Shown here: positions 17,449 through 26,304 of the stretch, piece after piece
How the letters are laid out: every line of letters starts with the position of its first letter
Numbering within the stretch: position 1 is the stretch's first letter
Origin: Fen-1273 sp963748405
Lineage (GTDB): Bacteria > Bacteroidota > Ignavibacteria > UBA10030 > UBA6906
DNA length: 64,000 bases
Assembly (NCBI GenBank): GCA_963748405.1
Contig: CAVVIT010000008.1
Location: 372,001 to 436,000 of the forward strand
Reading direction: 5' to 3'
Program-made: the position numbers and the translations under genes
The notes under the pieces: generated by a model
The model's database searches: none
Seen by the model: the letters and a program-made list of their open reading frames with translations, nothing else
What the model was told of the DNA's origin: nothing

Positions 17449-18302
17449 TACCCCGTGCCCGCCTCCATTTTCTTCAGGAAAGTAATCCCCTGTTCCGTGA
17501 ACGCCTTCCCGTCCGGGCAGACGTTGTGGAACATCCCCCGCCGCACCGCAAAATCATCGATCGAGGAATTGTAAGTCTCGAGCCCGATGTACCCCCCGAA
17601 ACCGATCTCGCCGAGCGTGGAGAATATCTCCTTCCACGGGATCAGCCCGCCTCCGGGAACCCCACGGTCGTTTTCACACGCGTGAACGGCGAAAAGCCGG
17701 GGCGCGACCGTGCGGAGGGCGGCGGCATAGCTCCTGATTTCCGTGACGATGTGGTACGTGTCAATCAGAACGCGGAGGTTCGGGTGATCGGCAAGCCCGA
17801 TCAGGCGCATCATCTGCTCCGGCGTGTTGACCATGTGCGTCCGGAAATGACTCATCGGCTCGAGGGCGAGCACGACCTTCCTCGCCGCGGCGTACTCTGC
17901 GAGCGCGTGAAGCCCTTCCGCCGTCCACCCGTATTCGTCTTCGGGCGGCCGTCTCCGTTTGACGACGCCGGGATGCGCGTAGAGTGCTCCCGCGTATGCC
18001 ACGGCGCCGAGTTCGGCGGCCGTGTCCACCTGCCGCCTGTGCCAGTCCAGTCCGAGGGTCCGGTTCCGGGGTTCGTCCGAGGAGAGATCGCATTCCAGCG
18101 GCCACGCGCCTCCGGGGCCGATAAAAAGCTCGATCCCCCTCGATGCCGCATGCTCCCCTGTCATGCGGCGATCGAAGGGGACGTCATCCCCCACGGAAAG
18201 TTCGACCATGTCGAGGCCGAGGTTCTTCGCCGTATCGATCACGTACAGGTCGTTGTCCGACCACCGTTCGGTGAAGAGATAGCAGTGTACGCCGTATTTC
18301 AT
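17445..18302 (-). CDS. Sugar phosphate isomerase/epimerase family TIM barrel (ketose 3-epimerase-like)
   Basis: 285 residues of the AP endonuclease 2/xylose isomerase-like TIM barrel. The pattern fits D-tagatose/D-psicose 3-epimerases: YGVHCYLFTERW at the start, metal-ligand positions at ALEPMSHF (Glu), VLIDTYHI (Asp, His), FAVHACENDRG (His) and GLETYNS (Glu). It would interconvert ketoses at C-3 in the cytosol, using a divalent metal. The frame opens at a GTG at 18371, adding 23 residues that do not match the family; the GGAGG there is too close to that GTG. The ATG at 18302 is preferred on homology, although it lacks a well-spaced ribosome site. Confidence 0.82.
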   Translation of the reverse strand: MKYGVHCYLFTERWSDNDLYVIDTAKNLGLDMVELSVGDDVPFDRRMTGEHAASRGIELFIGPGGAWPLECDLSSDEPRNRTLGLDWHRRQVDTAAELGAVAYAGALYAHPGVVKRRRPPEDEYGWTAEGLHALAEYAAARKVVLALEPMSHFRTHMVNTPEQMMRLIGLADHPNLRVLIDTYHIVTEIRSYAAALRTVAPRLFAVHACENDRGVPGGGLIPWKEIFSTLGEIGFGGYIGLETYNSSIDDFAVRRGMFHNVCPDGKAFTEQGITFLKKMEAGTGY

Positions 18303-18393
18303 AAGAGAAGAAAAAAAGGTCTCCCCGCATTCCGCGACGAGACCGATGTCAAAGATCCCGGGTGCCCGCACCTCCGGTGTGTAATGTGAATGA

Positions 18394-18422
18394 AATTTAC
18401 GACAGACTCATCCCATATGCAA
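18394..18422 (-). promoter_or_regulatory. Sigma70-like promoter of the epimerase-like gene
   Basis: On the minus strand TTGCAT (18417-18422), a 17-base spacer and TAAATT (18394-18399). The transcription start would lie near 18387, upstream of both candidate start codons. Confidence 0.5.
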
Positions 18423-18457
18423 GCGGACGCCGGGTAAACGAGCGGTCTGCCCGGCCG

Positions 18458-18910
18458 TCAGCGAGACGCCGCGACCGCATGAGTCGCGCCGACGCGAGAC
18501 GAGGAGACTGCCCCGACGACGGCGCCGTAAATAAGATGTCCCATCAGACTTCCGGCGAGGAACAGAACGGGCGCCGGTGTCTTCAGGGAGAAGAACCCGG
18601 TGCCCATCATGGGACTGAGCATGCTCTCCAGGATAAACCACGGCAGAACGCCGTACATCGCCCCTCGTATCAACGGGGACCCGGGGAGTTTGTCTGCAAA
18701 CGCCGCCGAGAAGATGATGGCGAGAATGGCGCCGATCATGAAGTGCGCCATCCAGCCGAGTGCCGCGGGGATGCCCATGAATCCTGCAAGCATTGCTCCG
18801 GTGTTCATTTCCGGCATCCCCACGAGGGGTCCCATGAGTGCCACGGCAGTCATCGCCGCGGTTCCGGCCAGTCCCGCGATCGCGGCCCGCACGACGGTTG
18901 ATGTGTTCAT
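18458..18910 (-). CDS. DUF6789-like membrane protein
   Basis: 150 residues with four hydrophobic helices (AAIAGLAGTAAMTAVALMGPLVG, ALGWMAHFMIGAILAIIFSAAFA, GAMYGVLPWFILESMLSPMM, LAGSLMGHLIYGAVVGAV). Its N-terminal GLAGTAAMTA and the HFMIGAILA and GHLIYG elements resemble the DUF6789/YqhR-type family of small membrane proteins; function unknown. It follows the thioredoxin-like gene with a 4-base overlap, so the two are coupled. Confidence 0.75.
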   Translation of the reverse strand: MNTSTVVRAAIAGLAGTAAMTAVALMGPLVGMPEMNTGAMLAGFMGIPAALGWMAHFMIGAILAIIFSAAFADKLPGSPLIRGAMYGVLPWFILESMLSPMMGTGFFSLKTPAPVLFLAGSLMGHLIYGAVVGAVSSSRVGATHAVAASR

Positions 18911-19185
18911 CGAGTTGCTCCTTGTGTATGTGAGTGTGTCTGTGAGATAGTGTGGAGTCGGCGCGCGAAATCTTCCCCGGTGAATTCGCCGTAGAATGCG
19001 AGCCTCCCGTCAATGAATGTCGCCGGTGTGATGATGACTCCCCGGCGTACGAATTCCGCGGGCGAACTCCCGATGTGGACGATGCGGAGGCTTGATCGTG
19101 ACTCCCGGAGGAGCGAATCAAGCAACCTGAGGACTGCCAGGCAGGCGGCGCAACGGGACCGCACGAAGACTTCGATTGTTTCCAT
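18907..19185 (-). CDS. Small thioredoxin-like protein with CxxC motif
   Basis: 92 residues. The pattern EVFVRSRCAACLAVLRLLDSLL is a thioredoxin/glutaredoxin-like strand, CxxC (CAAC) and helix, followed by a cis-Pro segment VIITPATFIDG. It is likely a cytosolic thiol-disulfide exchange protein, shorter than classical thioredoxin and close to the thioredoxin-3/glutaredoxin-like size class. The downstream membrane protein overlaps it by 4 bases. Together with the Crp/Fnr gene upstream it may form a redox-responsive unit, which is inference from order only. Confidence 0.75.
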   Translation of the reverse strand: METIEVFVRSRCAACLAVLRLLDSLLRESRSSLRIVHIGSSPAEFVRRGVIITPATFIDGRLAFYGEFTGEDFARRLHTISQTHSHTQGATR

Positions 19186-19205
19186 GGCTCCATGATACGC
19201 CGGGG

Positions 19206-19226
19206 GGCGGGCATAAAATGTCCGCC
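19206..19226. promoter_or_regulatory. Inverted repeat between Crp/Fnr and thioredoxin-like genes
   Basis: Arms of 9 bases (19206-19214 and 19218-19226) with one mismatch and a 3-base centre, in the 95-base gap between the regulator's stop and the next gene's start. It could be a weak terminator for the regulator gene or an operator for the genes downstream. Confidence 0.3.
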
Positions 19227-19280
19227 GGGCGACAACAGGAGCCTCGAAAACAGTCGAAAAAGGGGGAATCCGGGGGCTGA

Positions 19281-19973
19281 TTACCTGGAGTACTGCCGGA
19301 GGGTTTCGAGATCCTTGATGAGAAACCCGCTCCGGGAGAAGTCGAGGATCCCCATCGAGCGGAACTCATCAAGAGTGGAAGTGACTGTCTGGCGTGCGGA
19401 GCCGGTAAGAAAGGCTATTTCCTGGTGCGTCAGGTTCGTGCGGATCGACACCACGTTGTGTTTCACCTTGCCGAAGTCTTCCGCGTACCGGACAAGGAAA
19501 GTCGCGATGCGCTTTCTGACGTCCTTGAAGACGAGGTCGGATACGCGCTCTTCGATCTTCCTGAGCCGCAGGCCGACGCGCTTGGTGATCCGGAGGTTGA
19601 CCGCAGGGTTCTTCATGAGGAGGGATTCAAATTCCTGCTGCGAAATCGCGCATATGACCGTCTCGTCCAGGGATTCCGCGATCTCGCTGCGGGAACCCGC
19701 CTCTTCGGACGGAGCAAGTTCCCCGAAGATCTCGCCGGGGCCGATGACGTCAAGTATGACTTCCTTTCCGTCGGGATGAACGCGCGAGATCTTCACGTGA
19801 CCCTGCTTCAGGAAAAAGATGGCGCGCGACGGCTCGTCCGCAAAATAAATGGGGCTGCGCGGCTGGAGCGACCGCATGGATGAAACGCTGGCGATGTGCT
19901 CCACCGAAGCGTCGTCCATGCTGTCGAAGAGGCTGAAATGCTTCAGGTACCAGAATTTCGTTCTGTCGGGCAT
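19281..19973 (-). CDS. Crp/Fnr family transcriptional regulator
   Basis: 230 residues. The N-terminal cyclic-nucleotide-binding-type domain includes IFFLKQGHVKISRVHPDGKE and the phosphate-binding-like PGEIFGELA. A long helix (KRVGLRLRKIEERVSDLVFKDV) leads to a winged-helix domain with the recognition region TNLTHQEIAFLTGSARQTVTSTLDEF. It lacks the N-terminal Cys cluster of oxygen-sensing Fnr, so the effector may be a cyclic nucleotide or another small ligand. It is divergent from the GxGYxYP gene cluster across a 248-base region and could regulate it or the thioredoxin-like genes downstream. Confidence 0.92.
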   Translation of the reverse strand: MPDRTKFWYLKHFSLFDSMDDASVEHIASVSSMRSLQPRSPIYFADEPSRAIFFLKQGHVKISRVHPDGKEVILDVIGPGEIFGELAPSEEAGSRSEIAESLDETVICAISQQEFESLLMKNPAVNLRITKRVGLRLRKIEERVSDLVFKDVRKRIATFLVRYAEDFGKVKHNVVSIRTNLTHQEIAFLTGSARQTVTSTLDEFRSMGILDFSRSGFLIKDLETLRQYSR

Positions 19974-20012
19974 GTCCCGGGAGCGTTGTCAGGGAATGTG
20001 CGTGTTGGGTCA

Positions 20013-20040
20013 AAGCTATGCCAATCCTCGAGAATAGCAA
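20013..20040 (-). promoter_or_regulatory. Possible promoter of the Crp/Fnr gene
   Basis: On the minus strand TTGCTA (20035-20040), a 16-base spacer and TAGCTT (20013-20018), about 40 bases upstream of the start codon. Both boxes are only partial matches. Confidence 0.35.
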
Positions 20041-20107
20041 ACTGGACGGGGCGCACTCCGGTGCCTTCCCCTGTGCCGGAGTCCCGCCGCCGATGCCTCC
20101 TGGAGCG

Positions 20108-20135
20108 TTGATTCTTCGGTAAACTGTCGTATCTT
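20108..20135 (+). promoter_or_regulatory. Sigma70-like promoter of the GxGYxYP cluster
   Basis: TTGATT at 20108-20113, a 16-base spacer and TATCTT at 20130-20135. Upstream, ACTCCGG (20055-20061) and CCGGAGT (20076-20082) form a 7-bp inverted repeat that may be a regulator site or chance. The leader to the start codon is about 80 bases. Confidence 0.5.
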
Positions 20136-20221
20136 TACTTCGTCACACTGTTCCGCCCGCTGCAGGCATGACCTGCCTCAACACCCTCGATGGGCACACA
20201 CGCTATTCCTGGAGACCACAT

Positions 20222-22312
20222 ATGAAACGGCTGCTGTCATTCCCTGTCCTGATACTCGCCCTGTTCGCCCTCTCTTTCCATTCCCTCCACGTTGCAGCCC
20301 AGACAAAAGGGCCTGAAGGGAAGTGGGAGCTCGTCAAAGACAAAAGCACCGATATCGATCTGTATGAGATTCTCTCCGTCGAATTACGCACGGAGGGACC
20401 GGACCTGACGCTCATCCGCACATGGGGGAGCGGGCGGAGCTACCGCGACTCGCTCACGATTCCGCTGGGGGGCGCCGTCGCGCGCGTGCCGGTGACGAAC
20501 CGGGTGTTCCCCTCGAACGTATTCATGGGGTTTATGATGTCCGTGGGGACCGTCCGCGAGGTCAAAGCGTTCAGGGAAGCGGACGGGAGTTTCCGGGTCG
20601 AGGAATCGTTCTCGCTCAGGGGCTCGCAGGGGGAGACGGCTGTCAACGCCACGAATCTCTTCGCCCTTTCGCCGACGGGCGAGACGATGACGTACGAGAT
20701 CAAGCGCTCGACGCGGACCTCCGGACCCCCGGTCAAATACGTGCTGAAAAGGGCCGGCTCTTCCGAGGCGTACGTCATACGGCTCGAGGATAACTGGGAG
20801 ATAGCCGGAAAGATGCCGGAACAGGCGTTCATGATCAGTCTCCAGGGGATCGCCAACAAGAACGGCCCGCTCGTCTACCTCATCTACCCCGAGAACTGGC
20901 CGTTTACGTACGTGCAGTCGGTGTTCGACTATTATAAGGAGAAGCGCAACTACTCCTTCCGCGAGCTCAAGACAACCGGGGAAGCGATCGCCGCGCTCGG
21001 CCAGTACGTCAAAGGATACGTGGTCTGGGACAGGAACGTCCGTTCGTCCCTGACCGTGGCGTTCACCGTGGCGGGGCTCGAAAGCGCGGTCGTCGTGAGC
21101 GAAGAGCTGATCCCTCTCGTCGAAAAGGCGGGGCTCAAGCCGGTCGAGGATTTCCGGGGGAAGTTCACCGGCTGGAGCGACACGAAGATCTACACCTGGG
21201 CGTATGAGAAATACTGGGCCAGGTGCAACAGGGAGTTCATCATATGGCTCGGCGGGGATTCCGGCCCCGTGATGAAGCCCGCGGTCGCCGACTGGGGGAT
21301 ATTCAAAGGGGCGTTCTTCAGTGATCTCTCGTGCCGCGTGACCGATACCACCGAGTATGCCCTCTCAAGCAAGCTCCTCTCGGAGATGAAGCCGATGTCG
21401 CTCGTCATGGGCTGGCACTCCTATGCGAAGGACCTTGAGCGCGAATTCGTGAAGCTCACCTCGTCGTACGGTCACCGGGTCATCGGGCTTCACACGCTCC
21501 CGAACCTCTCGTTCAGCGCGCAGACGCCGGCTTCCCCGGGATTCAAATTCACGAACAACCACCACCTGAAACCGGGCGCTCCGCCGGTCCCCGGGAAGAA
21601 AGTCTACGTCACCTGCATACAGACCGACGGGATGGGGCTGGGGGCGTGGCTGAAGCCCGGCCGCGGCGAGATCCCGTATGCCTGGGAGGTGGAGACGAAC
21701 TACACGTGGATGGCGCCGGCGATGGCCGAGTACTTCTACTCGATGGCGACGCCGAACGACTTCCTGATCGGGTGCCTCTCGGGCCCCGGGTACATGTATC
21801 CGAAGGCGGTTCCCCCCGCCGCGTTGAAGAAACTGATCGCGATGTCCCGGGAGCAGATGAAGATCCTCGATCTCAACGTCTTCGAGACGATGGACTATTC
21901 CGAAGGGGCGACGGTTGAAGGGAACAGCGATCTTCCGAAATCGATCGTGGATATGTACTACGAAGGACTGCCGGAAGCGATCGGGTTCGTCAACGGCTAT
22001 GCCCCGTCGTACACGTTCGCGGTGAAGGACGGGAGGCCGTTCATGTCGTACGACTATTACCTCTCGCCGGAGAGGCCGGAGGCGGACGCGGTGGCGGATC
22101 TGAAGGAACTGGCCCGTGTCAACGCGAAGCGCCCGTACTTCGAGCTGCTCCACATCAGGGAATCGAGCGACGTCAAGAGGGTGAAGGGGATCCTGGACAA
22201 GCTCGGACCGGAATTTGAGGTCGTTCCTCTTGATGTCTTTCTTGCGATGGCGGGGAAGGACCCCACGTTCAAAGAACGATTCCTGGTCCCTGCTGCGAAA
22301 GGCACGAAATGA
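20222..22312 (+). CDS. Exported GxGYxYP protein with N-terminal lipocalin-like domain (fusion form)
   Basis: 696 residues. The ATG at 20222 has GGAG upstream and gives a signal peptide (FPVLILALFALSFHSLHVAAQ). Residues 25-175 are a beta-rich domain beginning GPEGKWELVKDKSTDI, homologous to the separate protein encoded next (22309-22848). From about residue 185 (VIRLEDNWEIAGKMPEQAFMISLQGIAN) to the end is the GxGYxYP region, with the signature GPGYMYP at residues 521-527. GxGYxYP proteins are putative glycoside hydrolases of Bacteroidetes-type polysaccharide loci; no reaction has been settled to my knowledge. The stop overlaps the next start by 4 bases. Confidence 0.82.
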   Translation: MKRLLSFPVLILALFALSFHSLHVAAQTKGPEGKWELVKDKSTDIDLYEILSVELRTEGPDLTLIRTWGSGRSYRDSLTIPLGGAVARVPVTNRVFPSNVFMGFMMSVGTVREVKAFREADGSFRVEESFSLRGSQGETAVNATNLFALSPTGETMTYEIKRSTRTSGPPVKYVLKRAGSSEAYVIRLEDNWEIAGKMPEQAFMISLQGIANKNGPLVYLIYPENWPFTYVQSVFDYYKEKRNYSFRELKTTGEAIAALGQYVKGYVVWDRNVRSSLTVAFTVAGLESAVVVSEELIPLVEKAGLKPVEDFRGKFTGWSDTKIYTWAYEKYWARCNREFIIWLGGDSGPVMKPAVADWGIFKGAFFSDLSCRVTDTTEYALSSKLLSEMKPMSLVMGWHSYAKDLEREFVKLTSSYGHRVIGLHTLPNLSFSAQTPASPGFKFTNNHHLKPGAPPVPGKKVYVTCIQTDGMGLGAWLKPGRGEIPYAWEVETNYTWMAPAMAEYFYSMATPNDFLIGCLSGPGYMYPKAVPPAALKKLIAMSREQMKILDLNVFETMDYSEGATVEGNSDLPKSIVDMYYEGLPEAIGFVNGYAPSYTFAVKDGRPFMSYDYYLSPERPEADAVADLKELARVNAKRPYFELLHIRESSDVKRVKGILDKLGPEFEVVPLDVFLAMAGKDPTFKERFLVPAAKGTK

Positions 22313-22848
22313 GATCTCTGTGCGCCGTGATTTGTGCTTTCATCCTGTTCCCCGCGGCCATGGCCGCGGCCGGGCCGGGGCTTGACGGGGTCTGGAAGTT
22401 CATCCCCGACAAAAGCACCGACATTGCCTCCTGGAACTACGCTCTCCCGCAGGTTGAGATTACATCTGTGGGAGGCGCTGTGCGCGTCATACACGATTGG
22501 CTGGACAGGGGGAAGGTCGCGTATGCCGACACATTCGCATTCCGCCCCGGCGGCGATGCGATCAAATCGGTGACGCACTCGGAGGTCTGGCCTGAGAACT
22601 GGTATATGGGAGTGCTCGCGAGCGTGGGGGACACCCGCGCGGTCTCGGGGATCTGGACAGAGCCGGGGAAATCCCTCCGCGTCACTACGGTTCAGGTCGT
22701 CCGGACATCCCAGGGGAAGACGTCGGTCACGACGGTGCGTGAGTATGCCCTCAGCGCCGACGCGAAGACGCTGACGCTCACGGAGAAACGCTCAAGCCGT
22801 CCGACGCCGGTGGTCCTTGTGTTTGACCGGAAGGAGCCTTCCCGATGA
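22309..22848 (+). CDS. Exported lipocalin-like protein, homologue of the N-terminal domain of the preceding protein
   Basis: 179 residues with a signal peptide (AVICAFILFPAAMAAAG). The mature part aligns along its length with residues 25-175 of the preceding protein: both begin with a GxW...DKSTDI block and share YMGVLASVG/FMGFMMSVG, SQGKT/SQGET and YALSADAKTLT/FALSPTGETMT. It overlaps both neighbours by 4 bases (ATGA), so the three genes are translationally coupled. No active site is evident; a ligand-binding or accessory role for the next protein is inferred from the fusion. Confidence 0.75.
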   Translation: MRSLCAVICAFILFPAAMAAAGPGLDGVWKFIPDKSTDIASWNYALPQVEITSVGGAVRVIHDWLDRGKVAYADTFAFRPGGDAIKSVTHSEVWPENWYMGVLASVGDTRAVSGIWTEPGKSLRVTTVQVVRTSQGKTSVTTVREYALSADAKTLTLTEKRSSRPTPVVLVFDRKEPSR

Positions 22849-24479
22849 GACGACGCACAGGTATATTCAAAGGCTCCCGCGCCCTGCTTTTCGCGTGCTT
22901 TGCACTCTGCTGCGCTTCTGCCTCGCAGGCGGGAACGGGGGAGAAGTACGTGATGAAGCTCGGGGAGAACTGGGAAATTTCCGGCGGACTCCCTGAAAGC
23001 GCAATGTTGATCAGTCTCCAGGGGGTGGCCAACGTCGGCGAGCCCCGGCTGTATTTCCGCTATCCCCCGAAATGGGACTTCACGTTCTGCGACCCTCTCC
23101 TTGAGTATTATCGCTCAACGCGGAAGATGCAGTTCAGAGAGCTCGGCTCGCCGGGGGAGGCGCTCGATTCGCTCGCCCGGTACGTGAAGGGCTACGTCGT
23201 GTGGGACAAAAATGTGCGCACGTCGCTCATCCTGGCGTTCACCGCGGCCGGCATCAACCGCGCCATCGTGGTGACGGAGGACCAGATTCCCCTCGCGGAA
23301 AAGCACGGCCTGAACCTGGTCGAGGATTTCAGGGGGAAATTCACCGGCTGGACCGACGTGAAGATGTACGAGTGGGCGTATGCGAAGTACTGGGGCGCCT
23401 GCAACAAGAACTTCCTCGCGTATATGGGGGGGGAATCGGGACAATTAATGAAGCCGGGTATCGCTGATTTCGGCATCCAGCACGCGTGCTTCTTCACCGA
23501 CGCGTCGACGAACCCGCACGACACGCTCGAATACGCGTTCGCGGCCCGCCTCTTCTCCGGCATGAAACCCCTCTCGATCGTGCTCGGCTGGCATTCGTAC
23601 GCGAAGGACATGGAGGCGCAGCACGTGACGCTCGCCTCGCACTACGGCCTGAGGGTGGAAGGGCTGCACACGCTCCCGAACATGAGCTTCAACCACCAGA
23701 TCCCCCTCTCCCCGGGGTACCGGTTCCGGAACAATCACAACGTCCGCGCGGGAAAGTCGTACGTTCCGAAGAAGAAGGTGTACATCGCCTGCATACAGAC
23801 CGACTGCCTCGGTCTCGGGGCGTGGACGAAGCCCGGGCGCGGGGAGATCCCCTACGCCTGGGAGGTGACGATGAACTGGTCGTGGCTCGCCCCGGCGATG
23901 CTCCAGTATTTCTACGATATGGCGACGCCGAACGATTACTTCCTCGGTTCGCTTTCGGGCCCTGGGTACATGTACCCGAAGTCGATCCCGAAAGCGCTTC
24001 TCCCGCTGGTCGTGGATACCGCCTATGCGATGATGAAGACGCTCGACCTCAACGTCTTCGAGATCATGGACCACTCGACGTACTGGTCGAGCGGCGGGAT
24101 CGATGACGACGTCCCGAAGGATATCCTGGACACGTACTTTTCCCGGATGCCCGGCGTCATCGGGATGGCCAACGGCTACCGCCCCGCGCACACGTTCGCC
24201 GTGTACGGGGAAAAGCCGTTTGTGTCGTACGATTACTACCTCGGCGAGAAGAGGGACGAAGCGGAATCTGCGGCGGACCTCGAAGAGCTCGCGAATCTCA
24301 ACCCCGCCCGCCCCTATTTCCTTCTCCTGCACGTGCGGGAGTGGAGCGACATCGCACGGGTGAAGAGCATACTCAACCGGCTGGGTCCCGAGTTCGAAGT
24401 GGTTCCCCTTGACGTGTTCATGACGATGGCGGGGAAGTCCCCGACGTTCGAGACCCGGTTCGGCGGGCCGGCGCGCTGA
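22845..24479 (+). CDS. Exported GxGYxYP protein (stand-alone form)
   Basis: 544 residues with a signal peptide after a basic start (ALLFACFALCCASASQA). The whole mature protein is homologous to the C-terminal two thirds of the protein at 20222: KLGENWEISGGLPESAMLISLQGVAN, YVKGYVVWDKNVRTSL, the LGAWTKPGRGEIPYAWEV segment, and the signature GPGYMYP at residues 372-378. The lipocalin-like domain is missing and instead is supplied by the preceding gene. Probably a periplasmic or surface protein for polysaccharide degradation; substrate unknown. Confidence 0.82.
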   Translation: MRRRTGIFKGSRALLFACFALCCASASQAGTGEKYVMKLGENWEISGGLPESAMLISLQGVANVGEPRLYFRYPPKWDFTFCDPLLEYYRSTRKMQFRELGSPGEALDSLARYVKGYVVWDKNVRTSLILAFTAAGINRAIVVTEDQIPLAEKHGLNLVEDFRGKFTGWTDVKMYEWAYAKYWGACNKNFLAYMGGESGQLMKPGIADFGIQHACFFTDASTNPHDTLEYAFAARLFSGMKPLSIVLGWHSYAKDMEAQHVTLASHYGLRVEGLHTLPNMSFNHQIPLSPGYRFRNNHNVRAGKSYVPKKKVYIACIQTDCLGLGAWTKPGRGEIPYAWEVTMNWSWLAPAMLQYFYDMATPNDYFLGSLSGPGYMYPKSIPKALLPLVVDTAYAMMKTLDLNVFEIMDHSTYWSSGGIDDDVPKDILDTYFSRMPGVIGMANGYRPAHTFAVYGEKPFVSYDYYLGEKRDEAESAADLEELANLNPARPYFLLLHVREWSDIARVKSILNRLGPEFEVVPLDVFMTMAGKSPTFETRFGGPAR

Positions 24480-24500
24480 TCGCGCCGGGCGGAGGAGATC

Positions 24501-24923
24501 ATGCCCTGGTACCAGAAGACGATATCGCTCGGCGCGAAGAAGCGCGGGTTTCATCTCGTGACCTCCGAGGTCCTTTCTCACCTTCCCGAGATTGCGGGGG
24601 TGAGGCGCGGGCTGCTCCACCTGTTCATCCAGCACACCTCCGCGTCCCTCACGATCAACGAGAACGCCGATCCGTCCGTCCGGAGTGACCTGGAGCGGCA
24701 CTTCAGCGAAATGGCGCCCGAAGACGCGTCGTATTATACGCACGACACCGAAGGACCGGACGATATGCCGGCACACATCAAGTCGTCCCTCCTGGGGAGC
24801 GGCCTGACGATCCCCGTGACGGAAGGGAGACTCAATCTCGGGACCTGGCAGGGGATTTATCTCTGCGAACACAGGGAGAGGGGCGGGGCGAGGTCGATCG
24901 TCGCGACGATCTGGGGCGAATGA
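24501..24923 (+). CDS. yjbQ: YjbQ family (UPF0047) protein
   Basis: 140 residues with the YjbQ signature: LLHLFIQHTSASLTINENADP near the middle, then HYTHD-like YYTHDTEGPDDMPAHIKSSL and a C-terminal GTWQGIYLCEHRERG. His and Asp residues of these motifs form the putative active or metal site; E. coli YjbQ has weak thiamine phosphate synthase activity, but the physiological role is unclear. GGAGGAGATC precedes the ATG. Twenty-one bases separate it from the preceding GxGYxYP gene, so it may share its transcript. Confidence 0.93.
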   Translation: MPWYQKTISLGAKKRGFHLVTSEVLSHLPEIAGVRRGLLHLFIQHTSASLTINENADPSVRSDLERHFSEMAPEDASYYTHDTEGPDDMPAHIKSSLLGSGLTIPVTEGRLNLGTWQGIYLCEHRERGGARSIVATIWGE

Positions 24924-24948
24924 CAGTACACTATTGAGCGGAGTTACC

Positions 24949-26304
24949 ATGAAAAGACGCAGATGGCCGGTCGTGTTATCGCTCCTCCTTGTGCTCTTCC
25001 TGTTCTGGCTGAACCTCCACGAGTTTCTCACGCGTGAATGGGAGTCGTCGTACTACCCGGTCTCGTACGCGACGCTGTATTTTCCGCTCGACATTCCCAC
25101 GATACGCAAATGGGAGATGCCGCAGAGAAACAAGATACGCCTGGATCTTGCCTGGACGGGGGAGATGAAGGAGTGGAGGGTGCTGACCGACGGCGGAAAG
25201 GTGCAGACGGCGACCGGCATGTCGCCGGAATTCTGGATCGATACCACGTTCAGCGAGCTCCACACCTACACGCTGATTCCCGTGCCGAGGGAGGCGTCCC
25301 TTCCCGTGGAAGTCTCGATCCGGTTTTACGGCCGCGAGTTCTACGGTTCGCTCGGGATGGCCCACCCGGACGTGTATGTCGTCCGCCCCACCGTTCCGTG
25401 CGGCGAGTTCGACCAGTATACCGTTGCGGACTGGACGGATGATTACGGTTACGTGGGGAAGAAGGAGCTTGCGGAGGCGGACCGCATCGTGCGCGAGGAT
25501 GTGGGTATCCGTGAGACCGATCCGACTCTCGTCAGGATGGAAAAACTCGTCCGTTACCTGAGGACGACACTGAAGTCTGCAGGAGGTGTGCCGAAGGACG
25601 ACGAGCGGTGGGAGGACTCCTGGGTTCTGTACAACGAGCTCGTGAAGGGGACGGGGAAAGGGTGGTGCACGCAGCATGCGCAATCCTGGGTGTTCTGGGC
25701 GAACAGGGCGGGGATCCCCACGAGGTTCGTCTTCAACGCGCGCACCCAGGACAACACGATCGCCTACTCCGGTCATTCGTTCGGCGAGTCGTACATCCGC
25801 GAGCAGGGACGCTGGGCGTATACGGACCTGACACAGGGCCAGTGCTATATCACCGACAGGGAAGGAAAGGTGCTCAACACCGCGGAGCTTATGCAGCTCA
25901 ATCAGCACAACGCATTTGACAGCACCTACGCCAGGCTCTACGTCGACTGGCAGTGGCAGAAACATCCGGGAATCACCGGGACGGACACGGTGGAGACGGT
26001 CCCCTTCACGGCCTGCAATGACCTGTTCCGGGTCGAGTTTCCCGTCAATTCCATACTCAAGTACCGCCGACCCCCGAACGTGGAGGACGTGCGCGACATC
26101 TATACGGGATTCCTGAAGGACCGGACATTTCTCCTCGGGAACCTCGAGAGGTACATATTCAAGCCCCAGCTCGCCTACTCGTTCTACCCGACGGAAGGGG
26201 AGCATACATATTTCATCCGGCGGCTTCTCTTCTATTCGCTCCTGGCGAGCATCGCGCTCTCGATGTACGTGTCGTACCTGGGGAGGAAGCGTAGAGCGAC
26301 CTGA
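24949..26304 (+). CDS. Membrane-tethered transglutaminase-like protein
   Basis: 451 residues. One hydrophobic helix near the start (VVLSLLLVLFLFWLNLHEFL) and one at the end (FYSLLASIALSMYVSYL), with the long middle part outside. The transglutaminase-like triad is visible: Cys in GKGWCTQHAQSW, His in SGHSFGESYI and Asp in WAYTDLTQG. Such domains act as cysteine proteases, peptide N-glycanases or cross-linkers. The ATG at 24949 has GGAG upstream; a TTG at 24934 is the alternative. The last base overlaps the next ATG. The substrate is unknown. Confidence 0.8.
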   Translation: MKRRRWPVVLSLLLVLFLFWLNLHEFLTREWESSYYPVSYATLYFPLDIPTIRKWEMPQRNKIRLDLAWTGEMKEWRVLTDGGKVQTATGMSPEFWIDTTFSELHTYTLIPVPREASLPVEVSIRFYGREFYGSLGMAHPDVYVVRPTVPCGEFDQYTVADWTDDYGYVGKKELAEADRIVREDVGIRETDPTLVRMEKLVRYLRTTLKSAGGVPKDDERWEDSWVLYNELVKGTGKGWCTQHAQSWVFWANRAGIPTRFVFNARTQDNTIAYSGHSFGESYIREQGRWAYTDLTQGQCYITDREGKVLNTAELMQLNQHNAFDSTYARLYVDWQWQKHPGITGTDTVETVPFTACNDLFRVEFPVNSILKYRRPPNVEDVRDIYTGFLKDRTFLLGNLERYIFKPQLAYSFYPTEGEHTYFIRRLLFYSLLASIALSMYVSYLGRKRRAT

